Source of the DNA: JBFXAF01 sp050184585
GTDB taxonomy: Bacteria > Pseudomonadota > Alphaproteobacteria > Rhizobiales > Rhizobiaceae
DNA length: 64,000 bases
Direction of reading: 5' to 3'
NCBI GenBank assembly: GCA_050184585.1
Contig: JBFXAF010000007.1
Coordinates: 1 to 64,000, forward strand
The position numbers were made by a program, and so were the translations under genes. Shown in pieces: positions 1-8,047 of this stretch (position 1 is its first letter; each line of letters starts with the position of its first letter). The notes beneath the pieces are model-generated. The model did not search any database. It saw only the letters and a program-made list of their open reading frames with translations, and was not told the DNA's origin.

Positions 1-1702
1 CGCCAGAAGCGACCTCCAGCGTGCCGGCGTCGACAGTGGTGGTGCCCACATAGGTGTTCGCGCCGGCCAGCACGGTCTTGCCCGCGCCGCTCTTCACCAC
101 CTTGCCGCCCGCCGAGGGATCGCCGCCGGTCCCGTCGCCGTTCCCATCGTCATTGCCGAAATCGTCGGCGATCGAGCCGGCGATGGTTTGCGTCTGGCCG
201 CTGCCGGGATCGAAGGCGACCGTCGCGTTCTGCAGGTAGATGGCGTCGCCCGCCGCCTCGCCGTTCGCGTTCGTACCCGCGCCGCCGGTCACGGTTCCCG
301 CTCCGATCGTGCCGCTGCCCCTCAGGATCAGCGTGCCGCCCGAGCGCACGAAGACCGCGCCGCCGAAGGCCGCGCCGCCGCCGCCGCCCGTGTTCGAGCC
401 ATCGCCGCCGCCGAATCCGCCAAGGCCGCCGGCCACCGCGAAGAAGCCGCCGCCGCCGCCGAAGCCGCCACCACCGCCCACATTAGCTGAGCCGCCGCCG
501 CCGCCGCCGAAGCCCCCCGTGCCGGCCTGCGCGACCTCGCTGTAACCGCCGCCACCGAAATCGCCGCCGTCGCCACCGGCTTCATCTTCGCTGCCGCCGC
601 CGCCGCCGAAATAGCCGCCCGCTCCGCCCGTCGACTGGCCGCCGTCGGGTCCGCCGCCGCCGCCGCCGCCGCCGAAGCCCCCGGCGCCGCCATGGATGGT
701 GCCGCCGGAGCTGTCGCCGCCGCCGCCGCCTCCGCCGCCGAACTGGCCGTTGCCGCCGGTTCCGTCATCGCCGCCGCCGCCGCCGCCGCCGCCGCTCGCG
801 ACGGCGTCGAATCCGTCGACGCCAAAATCGCCGCCATCGCCGCCCTCGGCGGCGCCTCCGCCGCCCGTTGCGCCAGATGCGTCGCCGCCATTAGCGGTCA
901 GGCCGCCGCCGCCGCCGCCGCCGAGCAAGTCGCCATTGCCGCCATTGCCCCCGAAGCCGCCGCCGCCGCCACCGCCGCGGTCGCCGGCATTGCCGCCATT
1001 GCCGAAGAAGCCGCCGCCGCCGCCGCTGGCGCCTAGCGAGGTGCCGCCGCCGCCCGAACCCAGCGCGCCGCCGCCGCCGCCACTGCCTTCGAGGAAGCCG
1101 CCATCGCCGCTATCGCCGTAAAGGCCGCCGCCGCCGCCGCCAAGTATGCCGCCCGCGCCGCCCAGCCCGCCGCCGCCTCCGTAGGCCTCTCCGGTGCCTG
1201 TGCCGCCCGTGGCGCTAGCGCCGTTGAAGTTCACCATGTCGACGATCACGGTGGTGTTCTGGTCGACGAACAATGCCCCGCCCGCGCCCATGCCGCCGCC
1301 CGATCCCGCGCCGCCCTGCGCGTGACCGTCGAGCAGCGTCAGGTTGGAGATCGTCACCGTCGGTCCGCCCGCCGTCGTCGGCGAGCTGGACGAGACGAAG
1401 AGCGGTCGCCATGCGTTGGCGCCGTCGATCGTGTTGCCGTTGCCGTTGATGGTCAGAGTGCGACCGTCGTCGAGGATCACCGGGGCGACCGGCCGCGTCA
1501 TGGTGATGTCGGCGTTGATGTTGACGACATGGTCGTCGTTGCGATCCGCGGCCATCGCCCGCATCGCGTTGTAGTATTCGGCTTCGGTCGAGACGTTGAA
1601 GACGTCGGCGCGGGCCTGGGTGGCCGCCGCCAGCCCCGCAAGAGCGCTCGTACCGAGCAGGAGCGCGCGGAAGCGCCGCCGGCGAATGCCCATACCACCC
1701 AT
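1..1702 (-). CDS. Gly-rich autotransporter-type surface protein, N-terminal part (runs off left edge)
   Basis: An open frame starts at ATG 1702 and stays open to the window edge (567 codons), so the C-terminus is missing. Residues 1-32 look like a signal peptide: Arg-rich start, hydrophobic stretch, then an Ala-x-Ala-type end. About residues 40-130 read as a beta-helix/pectin-lyase-like segment (TLTINGNGNTIDG, VTISNLTLLDG). Residues about 140-450 are extremely Gly-rich with GGGGGG runs and FGGNGG-like units. Near the edge an autotransporter-associated repeat appears (AGKTVLAGANTYVGTTTV, then DAGTLEV). A GGGTGA-like ribosome site sits just upstream. The family exports a passenger through a C-terminal beta-barrel, which would lie outside the window. 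Function as adhesin or surface layer is inference. Confidence 0.75.
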   Translation of the reverse strand, partial: MGGMGIRRRRFRALLLGTSALAGLAAATQARADVFNVSTEAEYYNAMRAMAADRNDDHVVNINADITMTRPVAPVILDDGRTLTINGNGNTIDGANAWRPLFVSSSSPTTAGGPTVTISNLTLLDGHAQGGAGSGGGMGAGGALFVDQNTTVIVDMVNFNGASATGGTGTGEAYGGGGGLGGAGGILGGGGGGLYGDSGDGGFLEGSGGGGGALGSGGGGTSLGASGGGGGFFGNGGNAGDRGGGGGGGFGGNGGNGDLLGGGGGGGLTANGGDASGATGGGGAAEGGDGGDFGVDGFDAVASGGGGGGGGDDGTGGNGQFGGGGGGGGDSSGGTIHGGAGGFGGGGGGGGPDGGQSTGGAGGYFGGGGGSEDEAGGDGGDFGGGGYSEVAQAGTGGFGGGGGGSANVGGGGGFGGGGGFFAVAGGLGGFGGGDGSNTGGGGGAAFGGAVFVRSGGTLILRGSGTIGAGTVTGGAGTNANGEAAGDAIYLQNATVAFDPGSGQTQTIAGSIADDFGNDDGNGDGTGGDPSAGGKVVKSGAGKTVLAGANTYVGTTTVDAGTLEVASG

Positions 1703-1843
1703 GTTGTCACCCGATAGACCAATCCATTCTGAGGATTCCATGCCGCTAGGTCAGGGACAAGGCGCGCGCCAACTCCCTTATGAAGGAATTGCCAACTGTG
1801 GTATTCGCGCCACTGTCCCGGAGCGACCGCAAAAGGGCTGGTG

Positions 1844-1875
1844 AAAAGCTCCGCCCGTTGCACCCTTGCAACGGG
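1844..1875 (-). terminator. Probable rho-independent terminator after rlmH
   Basis: Read on the minus strand, just past the rlmH stop, an 8-bp perfect stem (CCCGTTGC / GCAACGGG, 6-nt loop) is followed within 6 nt by a run of four T. It separates rlmH from the autotransporter gene. Confidence 0.5.
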
Positions 1876-1887
1876 AAAGGCGTCGGC

Positions 1888-2370
1888 TCACCCCCTGTGA
1901 TACGGGTGCCCGGCCAGGATCGTCGCCGCGCGATAGAGCTGCTCGGCGAGCATCACCCGAACGATCTGGTGCGGCCAAGTCGCCGCGCCGAAGGACAGCA
2001 CGAGGTCGGCCCGTTCCTTCAGCGACCGGTCGTGGCCGTCCGGCCCGCCAATGGCGACCGTCAGCGCCTTGGCGCCGCCGTCGCGCCACGCTGCGAGGCG
2101 GCCGCAAAAATCTTGGGAGGAGAGGTTGCGGCCCGTCTCGTCGAGCAGCACCAGGACAGCGCCGGGCTGGAGATGGCGGGTCAGCGCCGCCGCCTCGTCG
2201 CGGCGGCGTTCTTCGACGCCAGAAGCGCGGCTTTCGGCGATCTCCACGACACCGGAGAAATCGAAGCCGAGCGAACCACCAGCCTTGGAAAAGCGGTCGA
2301 AATAGCGTGCGGCGAGGTCCTGCTCCGGTCCGGCCTTCATTCGCCCGACCGCATGAACCGCGATCCGCAT
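1888..2370 (-). CDS. rlmH: 23S rRNA (pseudouridine1915-N3)-methyltransferase RlmH
   Basis: The 160-residue product matches the RlmH (YbeA) SPOUT family in size and motifs. It starts MRIAVHAVGRMK, has the central VLLDETGRNLSSQDF segment, the knot glycines AIGGPDGH, and a C-terminal LSFGAATWPHQIVRVMLAEQLYRA block followed by GHPYHRG. RlmH methylates N3 of pseudouridine 1915 in 23S rRNA helix 69, using S-adenosylmethionine, on assembled ribosomes. It sits last in the obgE-proB-proA-nadD-rsfS-rlmH order usual in Rhizobiales. A 190-bp gap with a long palindrome separates it from rsfS. Family call is firm. Confidence 0.95.
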   Translation of the reverse strand: MRIAVHAVGRMKAGPEQDLAARYFDRFSKAGGSLGFDFSGVVEIAESRASGVEERRRDEAAALTRHLQPGAVLVLLDETGRNLSSQDFCGRLAAWRDGGAKALTVAIGGPDGHDRSLKERADLVLSFGAATWPHQIVRVMLAEQLYRAATILAGHPYHRG

Positions 2371-2410
2371 CGCCTTCGTCCTTCCGGCGCTCGAGTCCGA
2401 CGTGCCCTCG

Positions 2411-2558
2411 CTCAGGTGCGCCGAGGTTCAGGTCAGGACGAGTCGAGAGCGATGGGCTTCGAGAACCGGAGCGGAGCGTACTTACAGTACGTGAGCACCG
2501 GAAGCGCAGAAGATCGTCGCTCGCAGGCCGTCCTCACCTGAAGCCCGGCGTACCTGGC
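2411..2558. repeat. Long imperfect palindrome (RIME/REP-like intergenic element)
   Basis: About 148 bp between rlmH and rsfS fold on themselves. The centre is a perfect CGTACT-TAC-AGTACG (2477-2491). The outer arms (CTCAGGTGCGCCGAGG at 2411 against its near complement ending at 2558) match with a few mismatches, and the intermediate arms (AGCGATGGGCTTC against GATCGTCGCT-type sequence) pair imperfectly. It resembles the mobile palindromic elements scattered in rhizobial intergenic DNA. No second copy was seen in this window. Confidence 0.6.
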
Positions 2559-2559
2559 A

Positions 2560-2958
2560 CTAGTGGCGCGTCTCCTCGTCCAGTTCGGGAGCCTGCCACA
2601 TCTTCTCGATGTTGTAGAACTCGCGAATCTCAGGCCGGAAGACGTGCACGATCACGTCGCCCGCGTCGATCAGGACCCAGTCGGCGGCCGGCAGCCCTTC
2701 CACGCGAACCCGGCCGAGGCCGGCATCGTGGATCGCCTTCATGAGATGTTCGGCGACGGCGGCCACATGACGGTGCGACCGGCCCGACGCGACGACCATC
2801 CAGTCGCCGAGGCTCGATTTGCCCTGAATGTCGATGGAGACGATGTTTTCGGCCTTGGAGTCTTCCAGACTGGCAAGGACTGTCTTGATGGCCAGGGACG
2901 CGTCGTCCGTGCGGCTGATCCCGACCTGCGAAGGCGCGATGTCGGCCTTCCGTCGCAA
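2560..2958 (-). CDS. rsfS: Ribosome silencing factor RsfS
   Basis: A 132-residue RsfS (Iojap/YbeB) family protein. Diagnostic segments are LEDSKAENIVSIDIQGKSSLGDWMVVASGRSHRHV and GLPAADWVLIDAGDVIVHVF, then RPEIREFYNIEKMW. RsfS binds ribosomal protein L14 and blocks 30S/50S joining under starvation. The annotated start is TTG at 2958, which has no good ribosome site. An AGGAA motif lies 5 nt before an in-frame CTG at 2970, so translation may begin there. Placement next to nadD-type genes and rlmH is the standard rhizobial arrangement. Confidence 0.93.
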   Translation of the reverse strand: MRRKADIAPSQVGISRTDDASLAIKTVLASLEDSKAENIVSIDIQGKSSLGDWMVVASGRSHRHVAAVAEHLMKAIHDAGLGRVRVEGLPAADWVLIDAGDVIVHVFRPEIREFYNIEKMWQAPELDEETRH

Positions 2959-3134
2959 AGCTGTTCTCAGTGTGGTTCCTTTCCGGTTCGAACGAGCAGA
3001 TCGCCGGCGAAGCAGGCGATACGCCCAAGATAGGCAGACACCGGTTACAGATTCAAGACGATGCCCGTCACGCCGTCTTCGGAACGGTGTCGCGCCTCAT
3101 GGGTTCCCCCTCGAACGCGAAATAGAGGGGAGAG

Positions 3135-4040
3135 ATGCGAATGGACCTTGGCACGGGATCGATGGACACCATCCAGGCGGGTGCGAGCGCGCTGTGGGCG
3201 CTGGCCATCGCCTATTCGCTATCCGTCGTCGGAGCCTTGCTGCTTATCATCGTCGGCTATGTCGCCGCGGGCCTGGTCCAGCGCCTGATCCTGACCGGCC
3301 TTGGCCGGGTGCGCGGCTTCGACGCGACGCTCCGCCACTTCTTCGCGACCACGGCGCGCTACGCCATCCTGATCCTCGTGCTGGTCATGGTGCTCGGCCA
3401 GTTCGGGGTGCAGACAGCCTCGATCATCGCCGCGATCGGCGCGATCGGCCTGGCGATCGGGCTGGCGCTGCAGGGCACGCTCCAGAACATCGCAGCCGGC
3501 ATCATGCTTCTCGTCCTGAGGCCATTCCGGATCGGCGAATACGTGCAAGCGGGGTCGGTCGCCGGGACGGTAGAGGAGATCGGCCTGTTCGCCACGCGCC
3601 TCAGCACGGCCGACGGCGTCTACCTGCTCGCGCCCAACTCGAAGCTCTGGAACGAGCCGGTGGTCAATTTCAGCCGCAACCCGCGGCGTCGCAACGACAT
3701 CACCATCGGCATCGGCTACGACGACGATGTGGAACTGGCGCGGCGCGCCATGCGTGAACTCGCCGAGGACGACGGCCGGGTGCTCGGCGAACCGGTGCCG
3801 ATCGCGTTCGTCGCGGAGCTGGGCGACAGCGCCGTCTCGGTGACGCTCCGCTACTGGACCGCCAGCCCGGACTATCTCGCTGCCGGCAACGACCTTCTGG
3901 CGGCAGCGAAACGCGCTTTCGAAGAACGCGGCATCAGCATCCCCTATCCGCACCAGGAGGTCATCTTCCGTGACGGCGTCGCGCGCCCGGCCACCCAGCC
4001 GGAAACGCGTGATCAACCCGACTTGTCGTCGTCCGAATAG
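3135..4040 (+). CDS. Small-conductance mechanosensitive channel (MscS family)
   Basis: A 301-residue MscS-type inner-membrane channel. Three hydrophobic helices lie near residues 22-46, 64-86 and 90-120. The third is the Gly/Ala-rich pore helix (ASIIAAIGAIGLAIGLALQG). It is followed by the conserved cytoplasmic beta domain (LRPFRIGEYVQAGSVAGTVEEIGLFATRL, LLAPNSKLWNEPVVNFSRN). Such channels release solutes on hypo-osmotic shock. The ATG at 3135 sits only 2 nt after a GGGGAG motif, so the in-frame ATG at 3141 is the likelier start. The 3' end overlaps the convergent MFS gene by 28 bp. Confidence 0.88.
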   Translation: MRMDLGTGSMDTIQAGASALWALAIAYSLSVVGALLLIIVGYVAAGLVQRLILTGLGRVRGFDATLRHFFATTARYAILILVLVMVLGQFGVQTASIIAAIGAIGLAIGLALQGTLQNIAAGIMLLVLRPFRIGEYVQAGSVAGTVEEIGLFATRLSTADGVYLLAPNSKLWNEPVVNFSRNPRRRNDITIGIGYDDDVELARRAMRELAEDDGRVLGEPVPIAFVAELGDSAVSVTLRYWTASPDYLAAGNDLLAAAKRAFEERGISIPYPHQEVIFRDGVARPATQPETRDQPDLSSSE

Positions 4041-5278
4041 AAGGCGAGATCGGCCGGGAGCGGGGCCTGCGCGGACATCGGCGCGAAGGCGGATTCCGGC
4101 GTTGGCGCCGCCGCCCGCGTGACGCGCCAGCCGACGAAGATGGCGAACAGCGCGGCGATGCCGACGGCGATGTACATGAACGCCTGGGTCCCGAAGCCGG
4201 CGGTCAGCGCGGTCGCCGCCCCGGGGATCAGGAACCCCGACAGCGACCACGCGAACAGCATGGTGCTCGACAGGGCGACGAGATCGTCCTTGGAGGCGCG
4301 GTCGTTCGCGTGGGCGCTGGAGATCGAGTAGATCGATTCCGTCGCCCCGCTCCAGATCAGGAAGATGGCAACGGTCAGCAGGTAGGGCGCGCCGATCGTC
4401 TGGCTGGCGGCGGCGCCGGCGACGATGACCAGGATCGCCGCGGCGATCAGCGCATAGCGGCGGTCCGTGCGGTCGGAGAACCAGCCGAGCGGCAGCTGCA
4501 GCAGGATCGTGCCGAACTGCATCGACACCATCAGGATGGACACTTCCGATTGCGTGAACCCGCTGGCGGTCGCGTGGATCGGCGCGAAGCCGGCGACCAT
4601 CATGGAAAGTCCCCCGACGGCCAGCATGCCGACCAGGCCGACCGGCGATATGCGCCACGCCTTTGCGAGCGCGATCGACGCGGCCTCGGGCGGCGGCGGC
4701 GCCTTCAAGGTCGTCAGCCCGACCGGAATGATCGACAGGGCGCCGAAGGCGATGGCGATGATCGGGGCGGCCTGGGTGGTGATGTCGACGAAGGACAGGG
4801 CGAGCGAGCCGAGCCCGAGCCCGGCGATGTAGGCGATGTAGAAGATCGCCATGACGCGGCCGCGAATGGAATTGCCGACCGCGTCGTTCAGCCAGCTCTG
4901 GGCGATGATGAAGAGCCCGCAGATCGCAAAACCATAGAGCGCCCGCGAGGCGATCCACAGCCAGGGGTGGATGCCCGCGGTGATCACCACGCTCGACAGG
5001 ATGATCATCGCCGAAAATGTCATATAGGCCCGCGCGTGGCCGACGCGGCGGACGACCGAGCCGGTCATGAAGCAGCCGACGATGCCGCCGGCCGAGAGGC
5101 CGGTCAGGATCAGCCCGGCCCAGGTCGGCGCGTAGCCCTCCGTGCCGAGACGGACCGGGACATAGGCAAACAGCAGGCCGTTGCCGATCGCGACCAGCGC
5201 CATCGACAGAATGACGCTCGCCACCGCGACCGGGTTCGCGGCGTCGGCATCAGGCGGCCTGTCGACTCGTGTGTCCAT
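4013..5278 (-). CDS. MFS transporter (12-TM, YfkF/YcaD-like)
   Basis: A 421-residue polytopic protein with about 12 membrane segments in two halves and the loop signature VVRRVGHARAYMTFSA after TM2, as in major facilitator proteins. The second half carries a DRTDRRYAL loop. The sequence resembles the AzrA/YcaD-like MFS branch of drug/metabolite exporters, but the substrate cannot be read from it. The gene ends inside the 3' end of the convergent mscS-type gene. Its 5' side is a 270-bp gap before nadD in which no other gene was seen. Confidence 0.8.
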   Translation of the reverse strand: MDTRVDRPPDADAANPVAVASVILSMALVAIGNGLLFAYVPVRLGTEGYAPTWAGLILTGLSAGGIVGCFMTGSVVRRVGHARAYMTFSAMIILSSVVITAGIHPWLWIASRALYGFAICGLFIIAQSWLNDAVGNSIRGRVMAIFYIAYIAGLGLGSLALSFVDITTQAAPIIAIAFGALSIIPVGLTTLKAPPPPEAASIALAKAWRISPVGLVGMLAVGGLSMMVAGFAPIHATASGFTQSEVSILMVSMQFGTILLQLPLGWFSDRTDRRYALIAAAILVIVAGAAASQTIGAPYLLTVAIFLIWSGATESIYSISSAHANDRASKDDLVALSSTMLFAWSLSGFLIPGAATALTAGFGTQAFMYIAVGIAALFAIFVGWRVTRAAAPTPESAFAPMSAQAPLPADLAFYSDDDKSG

Positions 5279-5547
5279 CGCCCAATCTGCTCCGCCGAAC
5301 GTTCACTGCGAAGCCTGAAAAGCGACACGGTCGGGCGGTTCGCAAGCTGGCACAATTCGTCACCGTCGCTGGCGGTTCGGTGGGAAAACGGAGGGATTTC
5401 GCAGCCGTCGGGACGCGTGTGCACAAATTCGAGCGCCTCGGCATGGCGAATGGGGTGCAAACATTTGAAAGTAAGAGGAAAAATCCCGCCTCACCGGACG
5501 CCCGGGCAAGAATCGATCCACCGCCAGGGTGACAGTTGGCGGGGACC

Positions 5548-6183
5548 TCAGGCCTGCGCTGCCTTGCGCAGGGCGGTCGAGGACAGCGACGAGCGCGGCC
5601 CGTGGATGAAAGTCCAGGCCGGGGCGCGCATGCGGGCCAGCCTCGGCGCGTCCTTCTCGTCGAGGCGGGCATAGTCGAAGGTCTTGGCGACCACCGACGA
5701 AAGAAACGAGAGCGTCGATCCCGGCCGGTCGATCACCGCGATCGGGAAGGTCAGCGCGATCTCTCGCCAGCGCTGCCAGCGGTGGAAATCGCGCAGGCCG
5801 TCCGCACCCATGATCCAGACGAAGTCGACGCCGGGATTGCGCGCCTTGACCAGCGCCAGCGTGTCGGCGGTGTAGCGGACATGGTGGGCGGCTTCGAAAG
5901 CCGTGACCTTGATGCGGGGGTCCCGCGCGACCCTTTCCGAAAGTCCGATGCGCTCGTCCAGCGGCGCCAGCTCTCGTTTGCTTTTCAACGGGTTGCCGGG
6001 CGTGACCATCCACCAGAGCTGGTCGAGTTCCAGTCGACGCAATGCGATCTCGGCGACCAGCGCATGGCCGGCATGCGGAGGATTGAACGAGCCGCCGAAC
6101 AGCCCGACGGCCATGCCCCGCTCGACATGCGGCATGCGCAGATATGGCAAGGCGACGCCCGCCGTCATCAGGTTTTCGGCCAT
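5548..6183 (-). CDS. nadD: Nicotinate-nucleotide adenylyltransferase NadD
   Basis: A NadD family protein of about 211 residues. It has the nucleotidyltransferase signature GLFGGSFNPPHAGH (the H-x-G-H type motif), the substrate loop WWMVTPGNPLK, the acidic FVWIMGADGL segment and the C-terminal SSLSSTALR variant of the SSTxIR motif. It adenylates nicotinate mononucleotide in NAD synthesis. The start is uncertain: ATG 6183 overlaps the toxin gene stop by 16 nt, and ATG 6168 and ATG 6135 are alternatives. Overlap with the upstream toxin gene implies co-transcription with the toxin-antitoxin pair that separates it from proA. Confidence 0.93.
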   Translation of the reverse strand: MAENLMTAGVALPYLRMPHVERGMAVGLFGGSFNPPHAGHALVAEIALRRLELDQLWWMVTPGNPLKSKRELAPLDERIGLSERVARDPRIKVTAFEAAHHVRYTADTLALVKARNPGVDFVWIMGADGLRDFHRWQRWREIALTFPIAVIDRPGSTLSFLSSVVAKTFDYARLDEKDAPRLARMRAPAWTFIHGPRSSLSSTALRKAAQA

Positions 6184-6467
6184 GTATCGTCTGGCCAATC
6201 GCGCATCGCGTGGATGATCCTGAGGATGGTGATCCGGCGGTCCGACATCGCATAGGCAACGATGTAGGGTGTGCCTTGGACCAACTTTTCGTATGTACCC
6301 TTCACGCGCCCCTGATGGCCCGTCGGCATGTCGGTCAGACGCTGGATTGCGCTTTCGATCTTGTCGGCAACCGAGTGCGCTCCCCTGGCGCTGTCACGAG
6401 CGATGTAGGCTATGGATGATTCAAAATCGTCGAGAGCGTCATCTGACCAGACGACATCCCTCATCAA
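6168..6467 (-). CDS. RelE/ParE-family toxin
   Basis: A 99-residue protein with the type II toxin pattern: VVWSDDALDDFESSIAYIARDSARGA, then ADKIESAIQRLTDMPTGHQGRV, then the beta-strand core YIVAYAMSDRRITILRIIHAMRDWP. RelE members cleave mRNA on the ribosome and ParE members poison gyrase; which applies here is not visible. The start overlaps the antitoxin stop by 4 nt (ATGA), so the two are translationally coupled. The 3' end overlaps nadD. Confidence 0.85.
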   Translation of the reverse strand: MMRDVVWSDDALDDFESSIAYIARDSARGAHSVADKIESAIQRLTDMPTGHQGRVKGTYEKLVQGTPYIVAYAMSDRRITILRIIHAMRDWPDDTWPKT

Positions 6468-6712
6468 GCTTTCTTCGCGCGCTCGATTGTGGACCTCAAC
6501 CTGCGCATCGCCTCCGCGTGAGGCGTAACGCGTCCAGCCTCCGCGTCATCCAGCCCTCGCTGAATCCCGGCGACGATCGCCAGTTCGCGGTCGACATAGT
6601 CGGCGATCGCTTCACCTGCAAGGAACGACTTGGTCCGACGCGTATGCCCGGCGAGTTCCGCAAGCTTCTGTTTGGTCTCGCCACTGAGCCGTACCGTGAC
6701 CGTTTCGGACAT
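6464..6712 (-). CDS. Ribbon-helix-helix antitoxin (CopG/ParD/StbD-like)
   Basis: An 82-residue partner of the adjoining toxin. The N-terminus (MSETVTVRLSGETKQKLAELAGHTRRTKSFLAGEAIADYV) is a ribbon-helix-helix DNA-binding domain. The C-terminal tail (GLDDAEAGRVTPHAEAMRRL) is the usual toxin-neutralising segment, including the typical A-G-R-V-hydrophobic-H motif. ATG 6712 is chosen because homologues begin MSETVTV. ATG 6724 and GTG 6742 are in-frame alternatives that would overlap the presumed operator. Autorepression through the dyad at 6724-6741 is expected. Confidence 0.82.
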   Translation of the reverse strand: MSETVTVRLSGETKQKLAELAGHTRRTKSFLAGEAIADYVDRELAIVAGIQRGLDDAEAGRVTPHAEAMRRLRSTIERAKKA

Positions 6713-6723
6713 ATGTGTCTTCA

Positions 6724-6741
6724 TGTGCACAATGTAGCACA
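6724..6741. promoter_or_regulatory. Dyad operator candidate before toxin-antitoxin pair
   Basis: TGTGC-N8-GCACA, an 18-bp dyad ending 12 nt upstream of the preferred antitoxin start. Position and symmetry fit autoregulation by the ribbon-helix-helix antitoxin. Confidence 0.45.
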
Positions 6742-6762
6742 CCTATCCAAGTCATCAAAGCG

Positions 6763-8043
6763 TCACGGCCTCACCTGGCCCGAGCCGCGGACGCGGTACT
6801 TGAACGAGGTGAGCTGCTCGACGCCGACCGGCCCACGCGCATGCATCCTGCCGGTCGCGATGCCGATCTCGGCGCCCATGCCGAACTCGCCGCCGTCGGC
6901 GAACTGGGTCGACGCGTTATGCAGCAGGATCGCCGAATCGATCTCGTCAAAGAAGCGCTCCACCGTCGCGCCATCCTCCGCGACGATCGCCTCGGTATGG
7001 TGCGAGGAGAAGGTCTCGATATGCTCGATCGCCTCGCCGACGCCGTCGACCAGCTTCACCGATATGATCGCGTCGAGATATTCGGTCGTCCAGTCGGCGT
7101 CGGTGGCCTGATCCGCCGAAGGGAACAGGGCGCGCACTTCATCGGTGGCGCGGATCGCGCATCCGGCTCTCGCAAGCGCGTCGAGGATCGGCACGAGATG
7201 TGTATCCTTCACCGCGCGGTCGACCAGCAGGGTCTCCGCCGAACCGCAGATGCCGGTGCGGCGCATCTTGGCGTTGACCGCGATCCCGACCGCCATGTCG
7301 AGCTTCGCGGAGCGGTCGACATAGAGGTGGCAGATGCCTTCGAGATGGGCGAACACCGGGACCCTCCCTTCGTCCTGCACACGGCCGACGAGGCTCTTTC
7401 CGCCGCGCGGCACGATGACGTCGAGATTGCCGTCGAGGCCTTTCAGCATCTCGCCGACGGCGGCGCGGTCGGCCGTCGGCACCAGCTGGATCGCGTCTTC
7501 GGGCAGGCCGGCGGCCTTCAGCCCCTCGACCAGGCAGGCGTGGATGGCGGTCGACGAGTTCAGCGAATCCGAACCGCCGCGCAGGATCACCGGATTGCCG
7601 GCCTTGAGGCAGAGCGCGCCCGCATCCGCCGTCACGTTCGGCCTGCTCTCGTAGATGACGCCGATGACGCCGAGCGGCGTCCTGACGCGTTCGATCCTGA
7701 GTCCGTTCGGGCGGTCCCAGGCGGCGATGACTTCGCCGACGGGGTCCTTCAGCGTGGCAATCTCGCGCACGCCTTCGGCCATGGCCTTGATGCGCGCGGG
7801 GTCGAGTTTGAGGCGGTCCATCAAGGCCTGGGAAAGCCCGGCTTCCGTCCCGTTCTTGAGGTCGATGGCGTTGGCTTCGAGGATGGTCTTTTCCGCCCTG
7901 AGAATTGCCTGTACCATGGCGGTCAGCGCCGCATCCTTGGCCTCGGTCGACGTGATCGCCAACGGTCGCGCGGCGGCGCGGGCGCGCCGGCCGATGCCGG
8001 CCATCAGCATTCTCGTGTCGTCCTTGCGCGTCTTGTCCAGCAT
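6763..8043 (-). CDS. proA: Glutamate-5-semialdehyde dehydrogenase (gamma-glutamyl phosphate reductase) ProA
   Basis: A 426-residue ProA with an aldehyde-dehydrogenase fold. Visible motifs are KAGNPVILRGGSDSLNSS (cofactor region), PRGGKSLVGRVQ, and the catalytic-cysteine segment MRRTGICGSAETLLVD. The C-terminal block EFGMGAEIGIATGRMHARGPVGVEQLTSFKY is conserved. It reduces gamma-glutamyl phosphate with NADPH to glutamate semialdehyde, the second step of proline synthesis. It starts 4 nt after proB, so the two are one transcript. Downstream comes the toxin-antitoxin pair instead of nadD. Confidence 0.97.
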   Translation of the reverse strand: MLDKTRKDDTRMLMAGIGRRARAAARPLAITSTEAKDAALTAMVQAILRAEKTILEANAIDLKNGTEAGLSQALMDRLKLDPARIKAMAEGVREIATLKDPVGEVIAAWDRPNGLRIERVRTPLGVIGVIYESRPNVTADAGALCLKAGNPVILRGGSDSLNSSTAIHACLVEGLKAAGLPEDAIQLVPTADRAAVGEMLKGLDGNLDVIVPRGGKSLVGRVQDEGRVPVFAHLEGICHLYVDRSAKLDMAVGIAVNAKMRRTGICGSAETLLVDRAVKDTHLVPILDALARAGCAIRATDEVRALFPSADQATDADWTTEYLDAIISVKLVDGVGEAIEHIETFSSHHTEAIVAEDGATVERFFDEIDSAILLHNASTQFADGGEFGMGAEIGIATGRMHARGPVGVEQLTSFKYRVRGSGQVRP

Positions 8044-8047
8044 GGGC

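Noticed and set aside
240..1121. Proline- and alanine-rich open frames on the plus strand
   Set aside because: They are the antisense and shifted readings of the Gly codons of the autotransporter gene; no ribosome site or domain supports them.
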